From the NCBI GenBank assembly GCA_017508045.1, contig JAFVZT010000025.1, positions 1 through 60,593 of the forward strand: a stretch of DNA of 60,593 nt, in the 5' to 3' direction. The notes under the pieces were generated by a model. It was given only the letters and a program-made list of their open reading frames with translations, was not told the origin of the DNA and did not search any database. The position numbers and the translations under genes are program-made. The stretch comes from Oscillospiraceae bacterium (GTDB taxonomy: Bacteria > Bacillota > Clostridia > Oscillospirales > Oscillospiraceae). Each line of letters starts with the position of its first letter. Within the stretch, counting starts at the first letter, position 1. This document shows, in pieces, positions 8,766 to 18,200 of the stretch.

Positions 8766-8803
8766 TTGACTTTTCCGGGGAAAAAAGCTATTATATAATA
8801 GCT
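8766..8803 (+). promoter_or_regulatory. Promoter of the lysozyme-dockerin gene with a palindrome over the -10
   Basis: TTGACT (8766-8771) and TATTAT (8789-8794) are 17 bases apart. A perfect 18-bp palindrome, AGCTATTATATAATAGCT, covers 8786-8803 and therefore the whole -10 region. A site in this position could be a repressor operator, but no T run follows, so it is not a terminator. Confidence 0.55.
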
Positions 8804-8840
8804 AAAATTTCTGCGACCCCTGGAAAAAAGGAGTTTACCT

Positions 8841-10589
8841 ATGAAAAAAACATGGATTGTACTGACGATGGTGTTGGCAGTCCTGCTGATAGGCGGACTG
8901 TTTTTTGCGCCCAAGGTCAACGCCGAGGCCTTCGTAACCTCCGAGCAGTACATTGCAATTTTAAAGGAACGGGAAGGCTTTTCCAAGTATCCCTACTGGG
9001 ACAACGGCCACTGGTCTATCGGCTACGGAAACACCTGCCCCGACTCGATGTACGAGTACTATAAAGAAAACGGCATCACCCTGGAAGAGGCGGAAGTGAT
9101 GCTTCGTTCCAGCCTGGTTGGCTTTGAGGCCACCATTAACAAGTTTGCCACCAAGCATAATCTGACCCTGACCCAAAATCAGTTCGACGCGCTGATTAGC
9201 TTTACATACAACTGTGGCAGCGCCTGGACCCGGTCCTTAGACGGTTATTTTAACACCGCTGTGCGTTCCGGGGATACCGGAAGTGCCTTTTTGTACGGCA
9301 TCAGCCTCTACGGCAGAACCGGCAACAATTATGTTCTTATGAAGCGGCGTATGCTGGAGGCAAACATTTACATCAACGGCAATTACAACGGCTATCCGGA
9401 CAATTACCGCTGGGTATTTTTAGACCCCGGCGTAGGTCAGGTGCGTTATAAGGTATTCGGTTATGATACCGAGCTTGAGCCAGAAATCAATGTGGCCTTT
9501 GAACGGCTTCCCGTGGGTATAGACGCTGAGGGAAATCCCTTTGTCTATGAGCCGGAGGGCTGGTATACTGCCGACGGCAGAAGAATTGACCGGCTGGACG
9601 ATACCCTGAACCGGGGAGATACCCTTTTTATCAAATGGAAAAACCCCATTACCGGACAGGTGGAGGAGCCGCCGGTACAAAAGAAGCCGGAAGAGGTTTT
9701 CCCCAGAACCGGCAAGATTGTTAACTGTGAGGTGGATGTGAATGTCCGTACAGGACCCGGCACCTCCTATGATAAAAACGGACTGCGGGCAAAGGATGAA
9801 ACGGTGACCATTTTAGAGGCGGTCTCCGGCAGCGCCTACACCGTAAACGGAAAGACCCATTCCACATGGGGTAAGCTCTCGGATAACGAGTGGATTGCCC
9901 TTGGTTATGTTCAGTATGATGATGCTGCGGTGACCCAGGTAGAGCTTGTAAAGGGTCCGGACCTTACGGAATATTCCCAGCCTATTTTAAATCCGTGGCT
10001 GGAGGGCAGTATACTGCTCATTAAATACAGCAACGGCGATTATGAGGCAAAGACCGTTACCGTAGGTATGACCAGCGGTTTTGACGGCAGCAAGACCGGC
10101 GTACAGACTCTCACTGCCACATATAAAGGCTTTTCCGTGACCTTTGATGTGACGGTAAAGCCCCGTGTTCCGGATCAGATGACCTCTGAGGTCTACAAGA
10201 TTGCCGACGGTACGGTCACGGGTATCCCCCAGGGAACTACCGCAGAGCAGCTTCTGGGGGCGATTGCCGAACAGAAATTTGTGGAGCTTCGCAAGGCAGA
10301 CGGCACACCGGCAGAGGCTGACGGGGTTTTGGCCACCGGTATGCAGCTTGTTTTGCTGGACGGAGAGGTTGTTAAGCAGACGGTAACCGTTATCATCCGG
10401 GGCGATGTTACCGGTGACGGTGTCATCGACGGTATGGATGCCACTGCCCTGCTGCAATATTCCGCCGGCTGGGAAATTACCCTAAACCCGGCAGCTGCGG
10501 ATGTCAACGGCGACGGAAATGCCGACGGCATGGATGCCACCGCCCTGTTGCAATATGCTGCCGGCTGGGAGATTACCATTGTAAATTAG
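8841..10589 (+). CDS. Secreted GH24 lysozyme with SH3, Ig-like and dockerin domains
   Basis: The 582-residue protein starts with a signal peptide (about 1-28, cut near VNA). Residues about 35-185 are a T4-type GH24 lysozyme that cleaves peptidoglycan glycan strands. E45 is the general acid and D54 the second acid; the usual Thr of the triad is replaced by Ser59 in HWSIGYGNT. An SH3-like segment follows (about 295-360, VDVNVRTGPGTSYDKNG), then a bacterial Ig-like domain (about 375-450), and a type I dockerin at the C terminus with two Ca-binding repeats (GDVTGDGVIDGMDATALLQY and DVNGDGNADGMDATALLQYA). The gene has its own promoter although it follows the prophage lysis genes. It is probably a host enzyme or a captured phage lysin docked onto a cohesin partner, which is not in this window. 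Confidence 0.85.
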   Translation: MKKTWIVLTMVLAVLLIGGLFFAPKVNAEAFVTSEQYIAILKEREGFSKYPYWDNGHWSIGYGNTCPDSMYEYYKENGITLEEAEVMLRSSLVGFEATINKFATKHNLTLTQNQFDALISFTYNCGSAWTRSLDGYFNTAVRSGDTGSAFLYGISLYGRTGNNYVLMKRRMLEANIYINGNYNGYPDNYRWVFLDPGVGQVRYKVFGYDTELEPEINVAFERLPVGIDAEGNPFVYEPEGWYTADGRRIDRLDDTLNRGDTLFIKWKNPITGQVEEPPVQKKPEEVFPRTGKIVNCEVDVNVRTGPGTSYDKNGLRAKDETVTILEAVSGSAYTVNGKTHSTWGKLSDNEWIALGYVQYDDAAVTQVELVKGPDLTEYSQPILNPWLEGSILLIKYSNGDYEAKTVTVGMTSGFDGSKTGVQTLTATYKGFSVTFDVTVKPRVPDQMTSEVYKIADGTVTGIPQGTTAEQLLGAIAEQKFVELRKADGTPAEADGVLATGMQLVLLDGEVVKQTVTVIIRGDVTGDGVIDGMDATALLQYSAGWEITLNPAAADVNGDGNADGMDATALLQYAAGWEITIVN

Positions 10590-10598
10590 AGGTAGGCT

Positions 10599-11408
10599 AT
10601 GGATATTTGGAATAAATTTGTGGGTTGGGCGGCAGACCAGGGGCTGAGCCTTGCCAATGTGGTGTTAAGAGTCATCATCATTTTGGCGCTGGGTATACTG
10701 GTAATGCATGTAATCAACCGTATTGTAAGCCGGGCGCTGAAGCGCTCCAGGCTGGAAAAGGCTGCCCACAGTCTTGTTAAAACCCTGACAAGAACCGTGA
10801 TGTCTGTGCTTCTGGCACTGATGGTTGCCTCTGCAATGGGGATTGACGTTACCGGCATTGTGGCGCTGGCCAGCGTGCTGACATTGGCGGTATCCCTTGC
10901 TCTGCAGAATATGCTGGGCAATGTGATCGGCGGCTTTACCCTGATTTATACCCATCCCTTCCGTTCCGGAGATTTTGTGGAGATTGCCGGTCAGTCCGGT
11001 ACCATTTCCGAAATCGGAATGGCCTACACCAAGCTGATTACAGCGGACAATAAAATCATCTCCATTCCCAATAACGCTGTGGTTTCTGCGGAAATCGTGA
11101 ACTATTCCGCCACCGGCACACGGAGGGTGGAAATTAAGGTGAGCGCATCCTATGATGCCGATGCCAAACAGGTTGTGGCGCTGCTTCTGCAGGCGGCGGA
11201 TATCCCCGGCGTACTTGAAGATCCGGCACCCTTTGCGGCGTTAAGCAATTACGGAGACAGCAGCATAGAGTACACCCTGCGTGTCTGGACGGCAACAGAG
11301 GATTATTGGACAGTCTATTTCCGGATTTTGGCGGATATTAAGCCGCTGTTTGACAGGGCAGGGGTTGAAATGACCTATCCCCATTTGAATGTACATCTGG
11401 ATAAATAA
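10599..11408 (+). CDS. MscS-family mechanosensitive channel
   Basis: The 269-residue membrane protein has three N-terminal transmembrane helices (about 20-40, 60-85, 87-110) followed by the MscS pore and beta domain. The pore helix region ALASVLTLAVSLALQNMLGN and the strand block GDFVEIAGQSGTISEIGM are the family hallmarks. It opens under membrane tension to release solutes. It begins nine bases after the lysozyme stop and could be co-transcribed with it, an arrangement that would link wall cutting with osmotic protection; that link is inference. A terminator follows. Confidence 0.9.
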   Translation: MDIWNKFVGWAADQGLSLANVVLRVIIILALGILVMHVINRIVSRALKRSRLEKAAHSLVKTLTRTVMSVLLALMVASAMGIDVTGIVALASVLTLAVSLALQNMLGNVIGGFTLIYTHPFRSGDFVEIAGQSGTISEIGMAYTKLITADNKIISIPNNAVVSAEIVNYSATGTRRVEIKVSASYDADAKQVVALLLQAADIPGVLEDPAPFAALSNYGDSSIEYTLRVWTATEDYWTVYFRILADIKPLFDRAGVEMTYPHLNVHLDK

Positions 11409-11446
11409 AAAGGGCGTGTTGCAAAATGCTGCAGCACGCCCTTTTT
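11408..11446 (+). terminator. Intrinsic terminator after the MscS gene
   Basis: AAAAGGGCGTG (11408-11418) pairs with CACGCCCTTTTT (11435-11446). The right arm ends in a T run. The last two bases of the MscS stop codon lie at the base of the stem. Confidence 0.85.
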
Positions 11447-11616
11447 AGCTTTTGCCGCAGCAGCATCACCGGGGGACAGCGGAGGTAAGAATGAATGATG
11501 AATGACTTCTTGCAAAAAACAACAAAAATGACGGAAATAACCCCTTTGTACAATTTATACACGAAAGTGTTTCAGATGTAACTTGCATTTTGTTATAATT
11601 TTTTCTAAAAAAGTTG

Positions 11617-11645
11617 TTGCGTCGGAGACACTTGTTTGCTACAAT
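11617..11645 (+). promoter_or_regulatory. Probable promoter of gdhA
   Basis: TTGCGT (11617-11622) and TACAAT (11640-11645) are 17 bases apart and lie 32 bases before the gdhA start. Another TATAAT at 11594-11599 lacks a good -35 partner. Confidence 0.55.
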
Positions 11646-11647
11646 AA

Positions 11648-13015
<1,368 letters not shown>

Positions 13016-13024
13016 GAATAGACC

Positions 13025-13055
13025 AAAAGCGTGTCCCGGAAGGGACACGCTTTTT
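13025..13055 (+). terminator. Intrinsic terminator of gdhA
   Basis: AAAAGCGTGTCCC (13025-13037) pairs with GGGACACGCTTTTT (13042-13055) around a GGAA loop. Confidence 0.9.
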
Positions 13056-13056
13056 C

Positions 13057-13084
13057 TTGACTAAAAATTTTATCTTTGTATAAT
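13057..13084 (+). promoter_or_regulatory. Promoter of the BspA-like lipoprotein gene
   Basis: TTGACT (13057-13062) and TATAAT (13079-13084) are 16 bases apart. The -35 box begins right after the T run of the gdhA terminator. Confidence 0.75.
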
Positions 13085-13124
13085 AAAGCTATCATCAATT
13101 GGGTGGATTGGAGGTGTTTCCAGG

Positions 13125-15125
13125 ATGAAGCAGAAGAAATCGAAGCTGTTTGTGCTGAAGCTGTGCTTGGTTGCAGTACTTGCTGCGGCAATGCTTTTGT
13201 CCTGCGCGCCCCAGTCTGGCACACCGACAGGAAGCACCGGCAATTCTCAGCTGGGAAGCACCGGCACTACCCAAACGGAAAGCTCTGCCACCGTCCAGAC
13301 AGAGGATATTACCATCCAGACGGAAAATACCACTACCCAAACGGAGAGTACTACCACCCAAACAGAAAGCACCACCACCCAAACGGAGAGTACTACCACC
13401 CAAACAGAAAGCACTACAACCCAGACGGAGAGTACTACCACCCAAACAGAAAGCACCACCACCCAGACGGAGAGTACTACCACCCAAACAGAAAGCACCG
13501 GCAGCTCTGTACCGGAAGATGCGCTTCCCCAAATTATTAAGCTGACGGAAAATACCCTGTTATCCGGCAAGAATACCACCCTGGGAAAGGTTTTTGTCAT
13601 TTACGACGGCAAAGGCAATCTTACCCTCCGGGCGCTGGAGGGGGATGTGGACGGGGCAATCAAATCCATACCCGGCTTTTCTCAGCTTTCAGGAACATAT
13701 GAAATTGTAGACGGCAAGCTGACCTATACTGCCGACGGACGCAGCGCCGTCTGTCAGGCCTTTTCCACGGCAGCGTTTCAGGTCTCCAATGCCAAGCTGG
13801 CACCGGATAATACCTGGTACAAGTCGGCAGTCAGCCGAAATCAAATTACAAAAATCCGCATTGCAGACAGCTATACCCCTGCGGCGACCCCCGATGAAAG
13901 CTGGGACGCTTCCGCAGCCGGAGACGGCAGTGTGATGTGCTATCGGGAGGGGAAGACCCTCACTGTTTCCGGAAACGGAAGCGGCTTTCTTGTGGCAAAC
14001 GAAAGCTGTGTGTATATGTTTGGCGGCGCCAACGACGCAAGCAGCTTTATCTATGTCACCGAAGTGGAGGGTCTTGACCTTTTGGATACCCGTTTGGTGC
14101 AAAACATGGCAGGCATGTTTAACCGCATGTGGTCGCTGGGCGGCGAAATCAATTTAAGCACCTGGGATATGTCCAATGTCAAAAATACCAACGGAATGTT
14201 TCAGGGCGTGGGCAATACCAATCTGGTAAACTTTCTTCTGCCCAACAGCATAAAGGTGCTGGGAAATGCCATATTCAACCACCCCCGAAATTATTCCGGG
14301 GAAACCTTTACCGTTCCTGCCGGGGTGGAAGCCATTGGCTATATCCATATGTGGTACGATTTCGGCACCAATGTTCAGCTCATTGACGGCGTGCCTACAA
14401 AATATACCGGCAGTGCCTTATGCGCCCCCAATCCCATTTTCAAACGCTTTATTGTGGCGCCGGGGTGTACGGCGGCAAAAGCGGTAGACGGTATTTTGTA
14501 CTCTGCCGACGGCACCCGGCTGATTTCCGTTCCCGCAGGAAAAGACCTTTTTGATAATGGCGCAGACGGCGTAAGCTGTGATACCTTCTACATCCCCGAG
14601 GGGGTAACCTGGCTTAACGAGCTGAGCTTTTCCAGAAATCCCTTTATCAAAACCCTGGTGCTTCCCAACAGCTACGAGATTATCCGCCATATGACGGTGC
14701 AAACCCATTCGGGAAAGACCAACAACAACGGCAATTCCCTGTCCGTTGCCCTGTATTGCTATACCGGCGTTTCCCAATATGCGGTGCGGGAGGACAATCC
14801 CCGATACAGTGCCTATGCCGGATGTATTTACAGCAAGGACGGCACAGAGCTGATTGCTGTTCCCACCAATTACGAAGGAAGGCTGGAAATTCAGCCCGGC
14901 ACAAAGGTAATCGGGCAGGAGGCCTTTTGGGCGGATAATGTAAGCACAGATGCAGCCAAATATCTGTCCCTGACAGAAATTTATATTCCTGCGTCTGTGG
15001 AAGCCATTGAGACAGACCAGCTTGCGATGCTGCAATATCTGCTCTCCCGGGGAACCATCACCATTACCATCGACGAGGCAAATACTCACTATAAAATCAC
15101 AGACGGAAAAATTGTAGTCTTGTAA
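13125..15125 (+). CDS. BspA-like surface lipoprotein with Thr-rich stalk
   Basis: The 666-residue protein begins with a lipoprotein signal whose lipobox is LLSC (Cys at about residue 27). Next comes a low-complexity stalk with eight copies of TTTQTES (about residues 69-124). The rest is a BspA-type surface protein: a DUF285-like segment (TWDMSNVKNTNGMFQG near residue 345) and leucine-rich units (KVLGNAIFNH, FTVPAGVEAIGY, YIPEGVTWLNEL, IYIPASVEAIET). BspA proteins bind host or neighbouring-cell ligands; the partner here is unknown. The gene has a strong promoter and its own terminator. Confidence 0.8.
   Translation: MKQKKSKLFVLKLCLVAVLAAAMLLSCAPQSGTPTGSTGNSQLGSTGTTQTESSATVQTEDITIQTENTTTQTESTTTQTESTTTQTESTTTQTESTTTQTESTTTQTESTTTQTESTTTQTESTGSSVPEDALPQIIKLTENTLLSGKNTTLGKVFVIYDGKGNLTLRALEGDVDGAIKSIPGFSQLSGTYEIVDGKLTYTADGRSAVCQAFSTAAFQVSNAKLAPDNTWYKSAVSRNQITKIRIADSYTPAATPDESWDASAAGDGSVMCYREGKTLTVSGNGSGFLVANESCVYMFGGANDASSFIYVTEVEGLDLLDTRLVQNMAGMFNRMWSLGGEINLSTWDMSNVKNTNGMFQGVGNTNLVNFLLPNSIKVLGNAIFNHPRNYSGETFTVPAGVEAIGYIHMWYDFGTNVQLIDGVPTKYTGSALCAPNPIFKRFIVAPGCTAAKAVDGILYSADGTRLISVPAGKDLFDNGADGVSCDTFYIPEGVTWLNELSFSRNPFIKTLVLPNSYEIIRHMTVQTHSGKTNNNGNSLSVALYCYTGVSQYAVREDNPRYSAYAGCIYSKDGTELIAVPTNYEGRLEIQPGTKVIGQEAFWADNVSTDAAKYLSLTEIYIPASVEAIETDQLAMLQYLLSRGTITITIDEANTHYKITDGKIVVL
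13329..13496 (+). repeat. 21-bp tandem repeat with 42-bp higher-order unit (coding)
   Basis: Eight exact-length 21-bp units encode TTTQTES. Units alternate between two variants, one ending ACAGAAAGC and the other ending ACGGAGAGT (some with CAG for CAA), so the true period is 42 bp. The length of 168 bases is divisible by three, and gain or loss of units would keep the frame. Confidence 0.9.
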
Positions 15126-15130
15126 CAGCC

Positions 15131-15163
15131 TCCCGGCAGCGGTTATCGCTGCCGGGACTTTTG
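15131..15163 (+). terminator. Terminator of the BspA-like lipoprotein gene
   Basis: TCCCGGCAGCG (15131-15141) pairs with CGCTGCCGGGA (15147-15157), followed by CTTTTGC. The T run is short. Confidence 0.7.
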
Positions 15164-15189
15164 CAATCATAACCACCGACCGTGCCGAT

Positions 15190-15227
15190 AAAAAATGCAG
15201 CCCTTACCGATTTCTCGGTAAGGGCTG
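15190..15227 (-). terminator. Terminator of the giant adhesin gene
   Basis: CAGCCCTTACCGA (15198-15210) pairs with TCGGTAAGGGCTG (15215-15227). Read on the minus strand, the hairpin is followed by a T run (bases 15195-15190), so it terminates the gene ending at 15242. Confidence 0.8.
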
Positions 15228-15241
15228 TGTGCTAATTGGAA

Positions 15242-18200
15242 TTATTGGGCTGCTTCTTCCTCTTTTATCTTTCTTCCGTAAAGTGTGGTGCTTAAAATTC
15301 CGCCGCCGCTTACGAACAGCATGCAGATCCACAGGGGCAGCTGGGTGATGTCACCGGTTTTGGGACTGTCGGGGTCTTCCGGTCCGTTATAGACGTTCTT
15401 AAAGGAAGCGGTTATTTTGTCTACGGTCTGGTTGTTTTGTGTAACCTCGGCCCGCAGAACACCGTCATCTCCCAAAAGGATTTTGACGCTGGCAGTTGCT
15501 TCGCTTTCGTCATAGGTCATCCCCTCTATCTCGGTATCGATTTCGGTAAGCTTATAGCTGTAGGTTTGATCCTTATCCCCAAGGGTGTACTTTAAGACGA
15601 AGCTTGCGTTGCCCTCGGCATCGGTTGTTAAGGTCTGCTCGACAATGTTGTCGCCTGTGAGCTTAAACTTGAAGCCGGTAAGTCCCATAGACTCATCGGT
15701 GTTGTTTTCCAGCAGCTTCTTAACCGCTACCGCAACTTCGATAGCCTCAGGGTTATTCACATTGGTAAAGGTGATGCTGTTAACCTTTGTATCACCAACC
15801 ATAATGGTTCTTGTTACCTTAAGCTGACCGTTTCCGTCATCGGTTACCTCATAGCCGATGGCGTATATGGTGTTATCATAGCTTATATGGCTGTGGTGGG
15901 TATTTACCTCTTTTACCTCATAATGATATGTGCCTGCAACGTCGAAGGTGAGGTCGAAGCGGAACTTGCCGTCTGCACCGTTTTTTACAACCTTGACGGT
16001 ATCTCCGGACAATACGCTGATCAGGGCAAAGTCAAATTCGCCGTCGGTAAGCTGCTTGTTTTGCAGGAGCTTCAGGCCCTCTAAGGTGTCGGCTGCAGGG
16101 GCTGCGGCATAGGTGTTGTTGAACACGATGCTGCTTACAGCCCGTTCCTTGGAAATAACAGCCATATCGGCGTGAAGCTGTCCCAAGCCGTCGTCGGTTA
16201 CGGTTATGACCACCTTGTAAACGCTTTCATCATAGGTTACGCCCGGAACATTGCCGGTCTGCTCGGATACCCAGTATACATAGGTGCCGGCCTCGGTAAA
16301 CTTTATCGGTGCGAAGGTGATTTTTTCGCCGATGTTCTCCACGCTCTGCAGAAGGTTGCTTTCGTCCTTGAGCTGGAAGATGAAGTTATCGCTGTCCCGA
16401 AGCTCTCTTCCGGAAAGATGCTTGGTTGCGGTTACGGTGTGGTATACGGGGGCGGGGGTGTAGGTGTTGATAAAGTCTGCGCCCTCTGCTTCGTTGCCGT
16501 TTTTATTATAATAAACAGTGGACGCTTCAACATATTGCGCGCCATCTTGTACGACAGTGCAAATAACCTTGTATTCTTCCTGGGAATAGGTGATGCCGCC
16601 GATGCCGTTATTGACTTCCACGATATAGAACACATAATCCTTAGCTGTGTTTACCGTGATGGCATCAAACAAAACCGTTCCGTCTGCTGCATTTTTCTTA
16701 GTCTGCAAAATCTGACGGTTTTCGTCAAGGAGGTTAAATTCAAATTCGCCTGCATTCAGCTCCCGACCCACCAGGATTTTTACGGCATCCAGCCAAAGCT
16801 TGCCGGACTCAGGTGTGTACCGGTTTGTAAACTTAACGGTATCGGTGTAGCTGCTTCCGTTTAGGGAAACGCTGACAGAAGCGCCGGTTGTGCCGTCATA
16901 ATTATCTGTGATTTTAACGGCTACATCGTAAACGGTGGTATCGTAGGTGATGCCGTGGATGCCGTTGTCGATTTCCTTCAGCTCATATTGGAAGGTCTTG
17001 CCTGCGGCATCGGGGGTATAGTTAATGACAAAGCTTGCTTTGCCGGAGGCATCGGTAACCGAGGACTCGATTACGTTGCCGCTTTCGTCATACAGACCAA
17101 ACTTAAAGCCGTGTAAGGTATGGTCTCCTCCTGCACTGTCCATTTGCTTTTGAACATCGATGGTAACCGTTGTGCCAGTGACCGCTTCGTAGGCGTTTGT
17201 GAAACGGGTGGCGGTAACGGTGTAGCCGTTGGCGGCATCGCCTGTTACCACGGTGTTCATAATGTTTTCCACCGATACAATCTCAAGCTTTCCGTCCATA
17301 TCGGCATCGGCAACCGTTACTGCGAACTGACGCTCTGCCGTATCGTAGGTTATGCCATTTTCGGCAGAAACGGATTTTTCAGTCAGAACATAGCGGTATC
17401 TGCCGGGAACGGTGTAGCGTTCGGAGGAAAGGTCTATGTTCACATTTGCGTTCTGTGCCGTTGCAGCGATATTCTTTACGGTAGTTCCCTGAACGTCTGC
17501 AGGGCTGTAGCGAACCAGTGTGAAGTTAAAGGTCTCTCCCGGGAGCCAATCTCTGCCGGTAAGGTTCTTAGACAGGGTAAGTCCCATATCCGGGCTTACC
17601 GCCTGGGCGGTATAGACATTTACAAGGTGTGCAACCGATGCGGTGGTGGTGATAACACCTGTTAGGCTGGCCTCCGGTGTTGTCTGGGTAAAGCCTGCGG
17701 GGATATTCTGCTCGGTTACGGTGTAAACCGTATTTTCAGGCAGGTTACCAAGCATTACGGTTTCGCCGTCTCTGAGGGTGATGGTGATTTCGCCCTGGGC
17801 ATTGGTTCTGCCGGTTGTACTTGTAGCTGCAGTTGTAATCTCATATTCATAGTTTGCCAGGGGGGCGCCGCCGTTTGTAAGCTTCACAAGGGCGGTGAAG
17901 GTGCGGTTGCCGGGGACGGTGTAGGAAGGACCGTAGGGGTGACGCACGGTTTTTGTTATGGACAGCACGCCCTTATCAGCAAACCCGTTTACAAAGTTAA
18001 CGTCGTCAATCTTATACTCGGTAACGGTTCCGTTTGCCGCCTTGACCGGAGAAATAACGCCGTCTACACTAACCTCTTTAACAGCGTAAACGTAATCCTC
18101 CAGAACTTCGTTAACCGTGTAGGTTGTTCCGGCGGGGATGCCGGTAATCCACATGGTCTCGCCGGCTTTTATTTCGAAGGTCAGCTTGTTGCCGGATTGT

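Noticed and set aside
13329-13496. Regular repeats that could suggest a CRISPR array
   Set aside because: Units are contiguous without spacers, keep the reading frame and lie inside a coding region.
13247-13600. Minus-strand open frame made of repeated VLSVWVV units
   Set aside because: It is the reverse reading of the TTTQTES-coding repeat and has no ribosome site; the plus-strand lipoprotein explains the sequence.
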